DNA of 64,000 nt from Trichostrongylus colubriformis (lineage: Eukaryota; Nematoda; Chromadorea; Rhabditida; Trichostrongylidae). The notes under the pieces were generated by a model, which was given only the letters and a program-made list of their open reading frames with translations, did not search any database and was not told where the DNA came from. Of the stretch, positions 8,821 through 21,800 are shown piece by piece. The position numbers and the translations under genes are program-made. Within the stretch, counting starts at the first letter, position 1, and every line of letters begins with the position of its first letter. The stretch is from the NCBI GenBank assembly GCA_963978905.1, contig OZ022260.1:43421551-43485550 (forward strand), given 5' to 3'.

Positions 8821-10390
8821 TATATATAACTCCCTTAGTATGTCTGTGTGTGTGTTTGTCCGTCTGTCACGAAATTCATATCTCGCGTCACAGCAAAGCT
8901 GGGACGCTGAATTTTACAAGTTATATTAGGGTTACCAAGGGAGCCCCAGCGGTGGTCGACCGAAAGTGACAGCAGCTCATAACGGCTGATAAGAAGCCTC
9001 GGAAGGCAGATGTCACCAAATCCGTTTCGCCCTCCTGTTGATCCTAGAGCGCTGACACCTGTAGGTGTTTTGCGGAATGGGACGGGGACATTAATGGTGG
9101 ATGACCCGCATTGATAACGATTGATAAGATTCGATGAGGAGCGTAAAAAGGCTAGAGTCGTCAAATCCGTTTCGCTTTTCGCATTGGTCCCAGGACGTTC
9201 ATACTCACAGGTGTTTTGCGGGATGGGACGGGGGCAATGATAGTGGATGACCCTCATTGAAAACGGTTGATAAGATTCGATAAGCGTAAAAAGGCTAGAG
9301 TCGTCAAACTCCTTTCTCTTTCCGCGTTGATCCAGAAGCGCTGACACTCATAGGTGTTTAGCAGAGTGGGCCAGGAACATTAATGGTGGGTGATCCAAAC
9401 TGATAATGGTTGATAAGATTCGATTAGGAGTGTAAGAAGGAAAGTGTCACCAAGGCCGGTTCGCCTTTGCGGCTATCATTGGAATGTTCATATTCGCAGG
9501 TATTGTTGGGCACGGCGATGGGTACAGGAGCCTCAGTGAAACTGATGACGGCTCATAGAGGTTGATAAGAACCGTCAGGGATTGGAAGGGATGAAATCCT
9601 TTGCATCGCTTCCTACTTCTATACGACCGCTTTACCAAAAGCCTCTGATGGTCAGTGCCATTGGGTGAACATATTTGTTTATGTTCTGACATCACTGGCT
9701 GATGTATCGACCGCTGAATTGCCTAGCCTTCCGAAAAATGGTGCATTTCCTTTGATACTGCGATCTACATTGTTAATTATGATACAACCTATATTTGTGA
9801 TAGCAAAGCAAGCGGTCTTTCTTCTAATGCGATATTGGCAGCAACACTGGGTATCGACCGTTAGGCTACGTAGAATCCCAAGTAAGAAGCATGTTTACGA
9901 AAACGATAAACATCCATAAGCGGGATATGGATCTACCATCAATATGTAAGAATTTGACGCTCAGCAAATGAACAGTTTGTTACCGATCGATGCAGTCAAA
10001 TACAAAACTATCTATCTCCGAACTACTCAAACTCTCAATGATGACCTAAACCAGTTGGCTGGCGCCACTACTGGGCGCGATTCATGTCGATGACGTACAA
10101 AATGGGTTCGATGCAAAGCTACTGAAGTATGTGAATATCGAAATGCTTTTTTATCACGACATCTCTGTTTTTTCCAATTAAATAGCTCAATAAGCTCGGC
10201 TCAGTAATTAGCTCAATAATTCCATACCTGAAAGCAGAGGGAAGGACATTTCTGCTTAATTCCATACACAACAGTGGTCGGGGCGATCGAACCCATTTTG
10301 CGCAACATCGCCATGAATCGCGCGCAATAGTGTGAGCCCGCCAACTAGTTTACCAGTAAGGCGCAGTATGCCTGTGCTTATAGGAATGTC
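8821..10390 (-). repeat. Dispersed repeat family A, copy 1 (inverted relative to copy 2)
   Basis: Begins TATATATA, then a GT/GTCT-rich run, then GTCTGTCACGAAATTCATA. The body consists of ~150-bp tandem units with the marks TTATCA, TTAATGGTGG and AGCGCTGACA. It continues into a unique-looking part to ~10,390, including a segment with GCGCGATTCATG and CAAAATGGGTTCGATGC. The same order occurs on the opposite strand at 23.42-25.10 kb and, more diverged, at 35.24-36.12 kb. No transposase is present. It may be a non-autonomous Helitron/Helentron-like element; the class is not proven. Confidence 0.7.
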
Positions 10391-11160
10391 TTCGGTTGAA
10401 CACGTTAAAGCAGGAATATGCTAGGCTGTAGGAAAATTTTGCAACATTTTTCAAACTCATTCAATCCTTTGCACCTTTGCACTATGAATGGTCTGATTTT
10501 TTGAGAAATTGTTTACCTCTTTATTTATCTACTTATTTATTTATTTGAAATACACTCACACGAGTGTGCCGAAGAGGTTACTAATCCCGTGTCCCCGAGA
10601 TCCCCATGCACTGCACTCCTGCTTATATGTATATATCTTAGAGGCGAGATGACGTGGTAGATGGTGCTAGGAATTACACCACTACCATGCAACCATGATC
10701 TAGAATAGCAGCACACCAGCAGTAGTAGTAAAGCAGGCCCTGACAGATAATGAGCAAGCTGCGAGTGGAAACAGAAGATGGAAGATCCATCTATCGGTGG
10801 ATTACCAAAGGCTGTACAGGCACGTGTAGTATATTTTTATAACGACGTGCCTTTTGTACGATAATCGACCATGATGCATCGCAATAGGGGTTTATATACA
10901 GACAAATGTGGGCGGTGCGTAGATATTGTCTCACTCCCAGACCGAAGAGGTCTAGTGGAGACACTCCTGTCAGAGGATGAAAGAGTGCACCGTGCCAGGG
11001 GCAATACCTAGGATACATAGTGAAACCATACAGTAAGATATAAAATATGGAATGCGTTCGCAAATAGATATCCTTAGCTACACAATAGCTATGAGTAACA
11101 TTTCAGTCTAGTTTACATGCATTTCTATAAAGTTGTCTATTCATGTTGATCAGGGGAGAG
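10391..11160. other. Non-coding stretch, nothing recognised
   Basis: No exon-like or family-matching sequence. An AT-rich run (TTTATTTATC and TTATTTATTTATTT at about 10,520-10,550) and short ORFs without support are all I see. The missing first exon of the dipeptidyl peptidase gene could lie here or in neighbouring sequence upstream of 12,738. Confidence 0.5.
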
Positions 11161-11163
11161 TTC

Positions 11164-11590
11164 AAACTCCCATAGAGCCTTGAAGTAAGACCTAGGATAA
11201 TCGATAGAGTCCCGAACGCTGATCATTTCTATGAAAACCAAAACTGCAAAATGCTGCTCCGAAGTAAGTGACAAGGGATCGAAGTTTGCATGCGATGACT
11301 CATCGGCAGGGTACTTTGCTTGAAAGGACTCATCAACGAGGCTAACTGGCAGCAACGACCACAGTGGCCCAGTGGTAGCGGTCTTGTTCAAGATGATGCG
11401 TTTGTCCATTCGATTGACCGTTTATTGAGCCACGCTGAGCAATGTGTCCGGTCGATGAGTCATCGCAAGTAATATTTGACCCATCTAAAGTGTCTTCGGA
11501 ACTGCCTTTTGCAATTTTGGTTCTCATTTTTGTGTGCAGCATCGGAAACCCTATCGATACACCGAGCTCTCATTTCAAGGTTCCATGGAA
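11164..11590. repeat. Imperfect foldback element with ~140-bp arms
   Basis: The left arm 11,164-11,302 (CATAGAGCCTTGAAGTAAG; GATGACTCATCG) is repeated in reverse complement at 11,445-11,590 (CGATGAGTCATCGC; TTTCAAGGTTCCATGG). The ~140-bp loop contains GTGGCCCAGTGGTAGCGG, which resembles a tRNA A box. A MITE is the simplest reading. The stretch from 11,600 to 12,224 holds nothing I recognise. Confidence 0.65.
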
Positions 11591-12224
11591 AGCTAGAACC
11601 GTTCTAGTCGAGGGTTCGTGGCGCGGCGTGCTTTACTTTAGATGCAATGACTTTTTCGTCGTATCCCTTGTGGAAGGCTTAAGTGCTGAATTCTTACTGC
11701 ATATTAATTGAAGTTTATGTGATGTGGAGAACATTTTGAAGCTGACATCTACTAGCGAACGAATAATCCATAAGCCGTTCGCTCGTTTCCAGTACCAAGC
11801 ATATCTAAACACTGAAAGCTCGGCAAAAATTCGTGTTCTACCGGCTGCTACCTTAGATGAGCAGCGCTCGGTTGCTTCTGCCGCAGATGGCTGTGTAAAC
11901 CTCTGAGACGGCGGAGGACGCTTTAAAGCATATTCTAGGATTACCTTGAGTGGGTTGAATAGCTAATTTATAAGTTTAGAGGTATTGTGGAATACGCTGG
12001 TAAAATAAAATCCAAAATGAGCTCACGAAAAATGCCAAAATAAGGCCTCCTGACATCTGTCCTCGGACGAGATTACCGCGTGGAAACGAGCCTTTGAATA
12101 AGTTCTCGCTGGATTGTATCATGAAGTACTCTGGGATATCACCTGTTTGGTCCTTTATCATTGGCATCTCTTCCCTATCTTATGTTTGTTGTCATCATTG
12201 CAACCGTCATTGCCAACAATCACG

Positions 12225-12395
12225 TCTGGGGTGAGCTGCTGGGTGGAGTCGAGCTTGCTTCTTTGGATCTGCACGCTCCAGGAACTGACACCCACGCCTC
12301 GGTAAAGGTACAGAGTACTGACTGTGAGTCGAACTATCTGACAACGGCAGGAGCTGTATCACCCCAATAATCCTGAAATGTGCCTTTAAGGAGGC
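12225..12395 (+). repeat. Dispersed repeat (related to 58.4-59.1 kb)
   Basis: Shares CTGCACGCTCCAGG, ACGGCAGGAG, ATAATCCTG and AATGTGCCTTTA, in the same order, with 58,925-59,073, and in inverse order with 58,440-58,740. The signal-peptide-like ORF over it (12,161-12,370) is therefore not a gene. Confidence 0.6.
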
Positions 12396-12600
12396 TATTC
12401 GCCTTGATTGGATCCTGCTGGAGGCGAGTGCTTCTCCCTTTCCGGCAACTCGTTCTCAAACTCCACCTCCTTCCGTGCAGTGCTCATCCCATCTCGCTCC
12501 GCCCCATGTATCGTCTCTCTCATAAGTATTCAAGAGGCAAGCATCGCCAAATTTTCACAGAGCTTCTTCCGGCTCTTTCCAAAGCGCATCAGCACTAGAC

Positions 12601-12672
12601 ATTGTGGGTGTTCCTGTACTCTTTTGATGGGCAAGACAAGGCCCACCAAAAGAGTACAGGAACACCCACAAT
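12601..12672. repeat. Near-perfect 32-bp-arm hairpin
   Basis: Arms 12,601-12,632 and 12,641-12,672 pair with one mismatch (outer 26 bp perfect, starting ATTGTGGGTGTTCC); the loop is 8 nt. It lies 65 bp before the first mapped exon of the dipeptidyl peptidase gene. It could be a very young short foldback, a small-RNA precursor-like hairpin, or a cloning/assembly inversion. Confidence 0.85.
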
Positions 12673-12737
12673 TCCTTATCACACATGTTTATTTTCTCTG
12701 ACGAAAGTGAATTGGATATGGCCGCACTCCATTTCAG

Positions 12738-12861
12738 GAACTGGCCAGTGGTGGTCTGCAGGAGAGGGACTGGAAGGAAATCGCGACTGGTCTCCTCGTC
12801 TTCATCGTCATTATAATCACCTGTTCGCTTATCGCTCTAGCAGTATTCTCTTCAACCTCAA
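12738..12861 (+). CDS. DPP exon (membrane anchor)
   Basis: Acceptor CATTTCAG, donor AA/GTGAG; starts in phase 0 and ends with one extra base. It encodes RDWKEIATGLLVFIVI and the following hydrophobic stretch, a single transmembrane helix preceded by charged residues, as in type II membrane dipeptidyl peptidases. No start codon is in frame, so translation begins in an unseen upstream exon. Confidence 0.88.
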
Positions 12862-15800
12862 GTGAGTTTTTTCTAACAAACTGAATTTTTCCTCCTGGAG
12901 GGCTCTCGACTCTCTGTTTTCTGTCGTAAACATACCCTTCGGAACGACCATAGAAAATCGAAATGGAACACTTCAGTGCGACCTTCTCCCCTCTCCTAGT
13001 TTCCCGTCAGACTGCTGTATACATCCTGCCCAGCTGACGTTCCAGTGTCACAACAAGTCGGGTCGTGTGCGCGCTGGCTGATCCGTCATCGTAACGACGA
13101 AATTAACGCTCCCATCAGACCAGGTTTTACATCACTAATCGTTACAGTAACTAGCTTCCAACCATTTTGTTCACCTCATCTGCTTTTACTGGAAATTGCC
13201 TTTAGTGAAAAAAGTTAGAACCTAATTATTGAAACTTAATTATTTGTATCGCGTATATTCGACTAACCCTATCCCTTATCCCTACTATATATAAAACGCT
13301 TTGTCTGTCTGTCCGTCCCTTTGTCCGTCTCTTTGTACGTCTGTCACGAAATTAGCTATTATCTGAAAAACGACCTGTGCAGATGGGGCCAAGTGTGATA
13401 TGGGTAGGGCATGGGACAGGAAGTAAAGACCATACATGGACCAAGTTAAGCGTGACCTAGATTGTTTCGTTTTCATACCGAAAATTGTTAAATGGGTTTG
13501 AATGTGCCCCAAGTGTGGGGGAAAGAGGTTAGGAATGAGTTTTCCGAAGTCACAGAAGATGCGTGGGCACAATGGGCGGAGCATTCGTGGTAGTGGGCGG
13601 AGCTTCGACGTTGCATGAGAAACAACCTGTGGAGATGGGGACAAGTGGGATATGGGTAGGGCAAGAGACAAGAAGTAAAGACCACCCATGGACCAAGTTA
13701 AGCTCCGCTCACGGAGGCGGGGCGTGCACTGGAATGTTCCGCTTTCAGAACGAATATTGTAAATGGGGCTCCCCAAACGTGGGAAAATATAGACTGAGAT
13801 CAGGAGAGAGTTTTTTAAAGTCATGAAAGAGGTTCAGGGGCAGTGGGCGGAGCATGTGTAGTAGTGGGCGGAGCTTGGACGTTACATGAGAACAACCTGT
13901 GGAGATAGAAACAAGTTTGAGATGGGTCAAGTTTGGAATGGGTAGGGCATGGGACAAGAATAAAGACCACACATGGATCAAGTCAAGCTCCGCCCGCGGT
14001 GGGCGGGGCGTGCACTGGAATGTTCCGTTTTCAGAACGAAAATTGCTAATAGGGTTCCAGTATACCCAAACGTGGAGGAAAGGTGGATTGAGGTCAGGAA
14101 TGGGTTTTCCAAAGTCACAAAAGATGCTTGGGCACAATGGGTGGAGCATTTGTAGTGGTAATCGAAGCTTGGACGTCACTTGAAAGTAGACCTTTGGGGA
14201 GAGGGACAAGTTTGGAATGGGTAGGACATGGGACAGGAATGCAGACCACACATGAACCAAGATTATCTACTCTCGCGGTGAGCGGAGCGTAACTGAAATA
14301 CTTTGTATTCATAAAAAAGCGATTGGGATCGATCTCCTGACGTACATAGTTTCGCGCACAGTAGTGTGCGATAGCGAACTGGTATATATGAAACGTTTCG
14401 TCTGTCTGGTCCGTCCGTCCCTTCGTACCTCTATCTGTCACGAAATTACGCATAGCATGAAAGCGACGATGGAATGTTTCGTTTTTTTTACAGAAAATTG
14501 TTAATGAGGCTCCAATATGACCCAAATGTATGGGAAAGAGGAATTAAGGTCAGATATGAGTCTCTGAAAGTCATGAAAAAATTGTGAGTACAATGACCGG
14601 AGCATTTGTGGTGGTGGGCGGAGTTTGAAAGTTACATGAAAAAGGAAGTATAGAGCAACATGGGGTAATTTAAGCTCATCCCACGGTGGGTAGAACGTGA
14701 TTTGGACATGGGTACAGAGTAGATTTATAGAAAAAAGCAATTCCGATTGACCCACTGACTCCTATGATAGTACAGTCCATTTCAATTACGGCTGGCAGGG
14801 CGAGGCCTACTGACTTGTATCGATCTCTCTCACCCCACCACACACTCTCACCCAACTCTGTGGGCCACGCCCCGTCGGCCTACGGGAACTGGACTGTACA
14901 CGCGCAGTGGTGTGTGCTACCTTACTGGTTAGGTACAAAACGCTTTAGATGGCCGTCCGTGAGTCTGTCTGTCTGTCTGTCCGTCTGTCACGAAGTTAGA
15001 TATTACATGAGAAGTTGCACAGGTGGGGACAAGTTTGGGATGGGTAAGGTATGGGACAACAAGTAAAAGGCACACATGAACCAAGCTAAGCCCGCACACG
15101 CTAGGCGGAAAATCTACTGAAATGGCCTAAACGCGGAAAAATACGGTTCAAAGGCAGCGATAGGGGAAAATCGGACGAACAGTGAAGAATATAGTGAGTC
15201 GAGGTGCTTAGTAATACGATGGTGAAGAAAAAACGGGAAGAAATGGCCAAAGACCTGGGGACCTCCTTCCCACCGTTGATTATCGACGCGGACGACCTTT
15301 CCATCAAGAGGCGTATAGTCCGAACTAGTTTTCCTTTGACATTTTGTCAAGTAAACACAAGGGAATGTTTAGAAAAAATGACAGCATCGATTTTCTAGAG
15401 TGAGCTTCATGCTCAAATCGTGAAAGCGCGCCGCAGTACCTTCGATCCTGCCGCATATCATTAGCCACTCTCATCGTAGCCAACCAGGAATCACCTCGCC
15501 TGGAGGCGAGGTCTCTCATCCAAAGGTGTCAGCTGTTAATCGTTAAGCCGTCACTACAGCTTAGGGGGAGGTGGCGCTTTTCCACGGAGATTTCGTCATG
15601 AAAAGCTTCTTTAACCCCTAGTTTCCATGTGAGTGACTACTTTTAGGGATTTTCCAATAATCACATTATCCCTGATGCTGTCTTTGAGGTGAGCAGTGAG
15701 TTTTCGCACCACATGAAGAAGACTCGCACAAATGGGTGGAGTGTACTAATAAGCGGTGGCAAAAACAGATATTTATTACTGGGTTTTGACGTCTAGGAAA

Positions 15801-18800
15801 AAATCGCTAGAAATGACCAATGTCCAAGCTATCTTGAATACGCCTAAAGTGAGCGAAAGTTCTCCCAAAGTTGGCGGGGCGTGTGATTAATCGTGTGGTG
15901 CTCACTGCAAAAACTGCAACAGATTTCGCAGGTATAGGCTGTACCAGAATACCAGAAGTCCTGTAGGATTTCTTCCAAAAACATCGATAACTCTTGTTTA
16001 CTTCGAGACAGATCCAGGTGGGGCAGGAATATGGTACGACGTGCTCTGAGCCTTCTAGCAAATTTATACTGACCCGCCAGACTCCGTGGAGAGAGATATA
16101 ATGTCCGTAGTCGTTACCCACCGAACGCGCGATGTCATCTACTGTTAGTGGTCTCGCAGCACCAAAGCGGCGGAAGCTCATTCACCCAAGTTCGTAGGCC
16201 GCGCCCTATCAAGCGCTCCGGAACGGTCTGTATTTATGTTGAATTTGCCTACTAAGAGCGGCATGCAAAGTTTCACGCGAAAAAAAAAACAAGAATCCGG
16301 CTGAAAAATAGCTTCCCAGAGTGACGTCCGACGGGGTGTGGCCTAAAATGTTACAGCCACGAGGGCATAAGGAGCAAAGAGGCGACGCTCGTCTGGTCGG
16401 TGACACTGAGTTAGAAACAAATCAAGTTATGCACAAAAATTCGAACTCATATCCTCCTGCATACAACTGCTCAGAGGTTGTTCGGCGGCAATTGAAAGAG
16501 TCGGTTTTCTTCTAGTTTTTTCAAGTTTTGCATTGGAATAAGAAATTAGGAAATTATTGGAAATTTCTCGGTTCTATCCGGTTCCTCTTCATGTACTGTA
16601 TCTGGCAGAGTGATTTCATGTCGCATTAAAACTATGGAATTTCTGTGGACAATTTCATAAATATAGCTTTTGACTAATGGTGTACCGCATTCAAGAATTT
16701 CTTCATCAGCCATCGAGCGGATGGGAAAAGCTCAAAAAAAGTCGAAGCAGCTAATGGTTTGCCCCTACCCACTCGCTCTGAATGAGACTATGCTAATTCC
16801 AGAGGGAATGGAGGTGTGGGCAGTCCCTATCTGTGACCCAACATTTGTGTGCGAGCCAATCGCTGGATCAAGATCGCTTTCAGAGTCGGCGACGATAGAT
16901 CAAAGGATGCCGATCAATCTTAGCGAGGTGCTTCACAAACTTCGGTCGCCGATAACGAGTGCGCGATGGAGCGGTCAGGACGACATCGTATACGAGTCCA
17001 GGAACGAAGGTATAATTCGACTGTCAGCCAGTCGAATGACAAGCGAAGTGTTGCTCGACGATATCATCCTGGTAGGTAGTCACCACTTCATCTTCATACA
17101 ATTAATTATGTCGTCCAAATCCACTTCCTAGATTCTGTTTTATTTTTGAACTTGTATAAGTAATATCCAACGAGCCAATAATGTATTTCTATGGCGAGGG
17201 CAAGGTGGGCATAGTTCTAGCGACTGCAGCATACGGTGTGGTACTTCACGACTAGTCCTTGCATTACTTTACAAATGCTGAGACTGTGGATGGTAGTGCG
17301 CAATGGGAGACGGAGAGCTTCGAGTGGAGTTGGCCACTACACGTATCAGATATAGCGATGTCTACCCTTACAGCAGGATTTCGTACCACGGCGTTTGCCG
17401 TACACGTGAGGCGTGCGAGGTTGGAGCGGCAATGTTGGGCCCCACAGCGATTACATGGTAATGCTGGGGGAGCTGTGTATAGTTGCCATGTAATCGCTTC
17501 GACATTCAACTGCTTTGGCGTCCCTAGCTCGCACGCGTTGCGACACCACGATGCGATTGTTTGTTGTCAGATGCGTCATTCATTATTTGGAATTTGGGAT
17601 TCACACAACTAGACGATCTGGCAGAAAAAAGAGGGTACTTGTTGATTAGGCGATCGGGCAATCAGACGATGAAGTGATCACGCCATTTACGCGATCGGGC
17701 GAAAAGAAGAAAATATGTCATTCAGACTGTAACGCGCTTGAAGCACCTGAATTGCCTAGTCATTTGATCACCTGAATCGCTCTATCGTTCAATCGACATG
17801 TACCTTCCCTTTTACCGATCGCCTGACTAGCTACCCCTGAACAACTCCTCACGTATACATTCACAAAAGGGGTTTAAATGGGTCCCAGTAAAAATAATGT
17901 AATATCGGAGGAGCCTGCGTGGAGAGCAAGGTCCCGTCCTATTGCTCTTACAAGGGAGGTCTTTCAGGTCATGACGCACTTTCGGAAAACAGTTTTTTCC
18001 ATTATATGAGGGTATCTACATGAAACATATAACTGACTTCCATTTTTGCTGCGCGGCCCTACAAATGCCAAAAAAGGAGTAAAGAAAATTTTTATCAAAA
18101 AGGCGATTTCAACCTACTTATAGTAACGCATCCTCCTTGCAACTTTGATCATGTGCAGATCCAATGGTGTTTTCTATTTCACTTCCAAAACAAAGTCAAA
18201 TACGAAAAAAATGAAATCTTATCTTCACCATGTGCTCAAAGTGCGTAACGGGTCCCCGATGTATGGGATGCTGAGGTGACTGGATGGCCTACTGCATACG
18301 GCGATGGACTCTTAAACGGATGAAGTGATGGGTTGGTGGTTCGGCAATCCCGGGATTGCCGAAGTTTTGCATTTTTTATGCATCCACTTTTCGCCTTCAA
18401 ATATGTCTGTTTATGCCAAATGACCACGATTTTCGTTGCGAGCATGCCAAAATGACTCTATTTACGAATTGTCAATGAATTTGATGATGTGAGCTTTCTG
18501 GACACGAAAGGGCCCGTAGCTCTCGAAATTTGCTATTCGCACAATATGAGTGCCATATTCGTGTTCAGGGGGTCAAACTACACCTAGGCACCCATTTCTA
18601 GCCAATTCCTCTTGACCCTGACTTCGAAAAAAATGTTTGGTCATGGGTACATGGTGCGCTTTCTACTTGTAGAAGTGAGTAACTCTCAGAATCGATGAAA
18701 ATCAATGGAATATGCACAGCATGGATGCCTATCGCTGTAATTTCAGTTATCAAGCACCAAGCAAGAGAAATAGAGAAATTTTCCCAAAAAGTGATATCGT

Positions 18801-21800
18801 CGTCTCCTTCATTGAATGTGCAGTCGATGGTTATAACAATGCCCAGCGCAAATTTTCAAACTTGGGTCAAAATCTCGATTTGGCTAGAAACTTACCCCTA
18901 GGGGTAGTTCGATTTCTGAACACGGATATCAAATCCGTTTCGCGGAAAAATGCCTCGTTCATGGGCTATGAGGCTAAAAATTGGACTATCAAACTTGCTT
19001 AAAACTGGAGAGGGCAGTTCGGAGTTATAAATCTGATTACTGCACTTAATCTTCATATTCGAATGTTTACGAGCCCAAAAACTGAAAATCTAAATTTTGC
19101 AAAAATTTTACCTCAGTGGGGGTCGAACCATCAATCCCGTTTTTGGCATTTGTAGAGCCGCGCAGCAAAAATGGACATCACTTATATGATTCTTGTACGT
19201 ACCCTCATACATGCAGAAAACAGCTTTCAAAAAGCGCGTCATGAGTTGAAAGATCTTCCTCGTTAGACTAGCACACCACATGTTCAGTAAAAACAAGGCC
19301 TGCATTTTCATTATAACTGAACCTCTCTTCACATAGAAACCGATCAGGAAATACGGCTGAATAAGTATTTGTTGAGATGGTTACCAGTTTCGTATATTCC
19401 ACTCAAAAACAGGAAATTATAGTGCTACATAGATACACTTACTGAATAAATTGTGGAGTAATTGCCGTGAATACAAGGCTGAAACTATAATACTAGATAA
19501 ACTGCAGGTAATCATATCTCAACTCACAAGGGAATGCTAGGTCGAAGTGGCCATTTGCAATGAAACACATGCCACTCGATGCGCTTTCGGACGCTGATTT
19601 CAAATCTGCAGTTAATCTCTGCCAACCGAGTCTCTGAATTGAGTTATGGAGACTTTTTCTGAATGACTGGTACTATCACATGGCACGTTCGGAAGTCTGT
19701 AGTGCGCGAGCCAGACGTTTCCGTGCAAAACCATTGTGATTTTGGTGTTCAGGGAATCAAATCCTCCCTCCCCCCCCCCTGGAACAAAATTCTAGCCAAT
19801 TCGAGAATTGGATAAAATTCGGAGCTATTCATGAGTTGGTCACACTTTGAACAAAGAGCAAATCATTGACCCTTGCCGGACGAACGCTCTTACTTGGCGC
19901 TTGTGCGAACATTTGGTGTTATGAGTATATGTAATATTGTAGATATATTAAGTGATCTTTGTCATGGTCCACTTCTTTTTAATGGAAATTTCAAGAAATT
20001 ATTACTTCCTCTATGGCCACCCCCAATTTTCCGAAGTTGGTTCAAAAACTCGATTTGCTTGAAAATTTGCACACCGGGGTAATTCGATCCCCTGAGCAGG
20101 AATATCATAATCGTTTTACGCAAGCATGATTCGTGCGCTATGGGAGTCTGATCATGTAAACAAGCTGATTCGGGGTTTTCCGCCATCTTGAATATGGATA
20201 GGAATAGTGTGGAACGGGAAAACGAATACAACAGCTATTGTACATGACAACACTTTTAGGGATGCTTCTCAGACATTGAAGAGAAAGCCTTACGAAGAGC
20301 AAGAGAAGTTCTTTCAAGAGAATCCCATCCATGATCTGACCGCACGCAAATCGTCATGACTACAATACCGCTCACGTCGCGTTAGTAATTTTCGCCTTGC
20401 GTCATAACATCGTTTAAAGTGGACAAAATGGAAAATTCTTAGAAGCGTTGGATCCGTCTCAATGCGTCGAGTTCAGTAGCGTATAAATTGTCTAATTTTG
20501 CTGAGCAGTTATCTGAAAAATTGCGCGAAATCGCGTTTTTGGGTTTGTTGCTATAAATCGATTGACTATTGATTTTTCTATCGAATTTGTATACATTATC
20601 GGAATTAGCTCGTCGAGCTCTACGAGAATGTAGTACAAGTTTTCGATTTTCTTAAATTCGGCTCCAAGCCACTTTTACATTTTGAGAAGTTTGATCGAGA
20701 TTCTCGTCGAAACCTGATAAGCTGGTGATGAAAATTTTTACAGTCTTAATTTAGGCTCACAGATGTGCAGGAATTTCGAAACTCCGGTCATTTCAGGTTA
20801 GCCCCTATTCCTTGGGGTGGCCCTAAACAGCGCCTCCGTGTAAACACCGTTGGAAAGCCATCTCATAACTCAGTTTCGGGTGCAGATATCCGAATGAAAA
20901 GTACGCCGTTCGATTCCCCAGGAAAAATGCTATCGAACGATATATAAAAACCTAGGTGGTGATAAATTTGCTATTTTCCTCATTTCAAGCCTTTTCCTTT
21001 TGTCAATCGACTTCTCAAGCTCTGGTCCGCCGTGTGCGATTCACGTGCAACGGACGTGGAAGAGCGGTCACGATCGATGGCACCATCAGAGCGCCGAGCA
21101 CTTTCCCACGGCAGTGCACGTGGATAGCGCGGGACCGTCACGACGGCGCCACAGTTTCCCCATGGCCAAGCACGAGCTAATTCCGATAATGTATACAAAT
21201 TCGATAAAAAATCAATAGTCAACCGATTTATAGCAAAAACCCAAAAACGCGTTTTCGCGCAATTTTCAGATAACTACTGAGCAAAATTTGACAATTTATA
21301 AACTGCTGAACTCGTCGCATTGAGACGAATCCAACGCTCCTGAGAACTTTCCATTTCGTCCACTTTGAACGATGTTATGACGATGCGACGGCTTGCTCGC
21401 GAACAAACCGTCGCAAAGCGAAAATTACTCACGCGACGTGAGCGGTATTGTACATCTGTGCTATGCGCTGATAGCTAGCCTTAAGCTTCCCATTATTCAT
21501 CTGCAACGAAGGCGAGGCTTACACATGTGGAACTAATGCATTTGGAAAACGTCCATAACTCCATTCAGAGAATAGTTTGGCAGATTTGGAATACAGTTTG
21601 AAAATCAGCGTCTAAAAGCGTGTCGAGTGATATCTATCCCATTGCAAATGGGCATTTCGATATGGTCTCCTTCCCTTCTCAGCGAAATCGCTGTGCCAGC
21701 GAACTCTCTCTCTCTGTAAAATTTGAAAAATTGATAAGGTGACGGGGGAATCTTACGCTTAAGGTCAAAGTTGTTGATAAAATATTTAGTGTGACTTGAG

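Noticed and set aside
12161..12370. ORF starting MASLPYLMFVVIIATVIAN, like a signal peptide
   Set aside because: The downstream half lies in a dispersed repeat also found at 58.4-59.1 kb, and no splice or homology support was seen.
13285..14525. Several overlapping long ORFs on both strands
   Set aside because: They follow the family B repeat period and share the same peptide blocks in different frames.
15807..16181. 124-codon minus-strand ORF with similarity to the ORF at 25,761
   Set aside because: The similarity is at DNA level to a mariner terminus, not to a protein.
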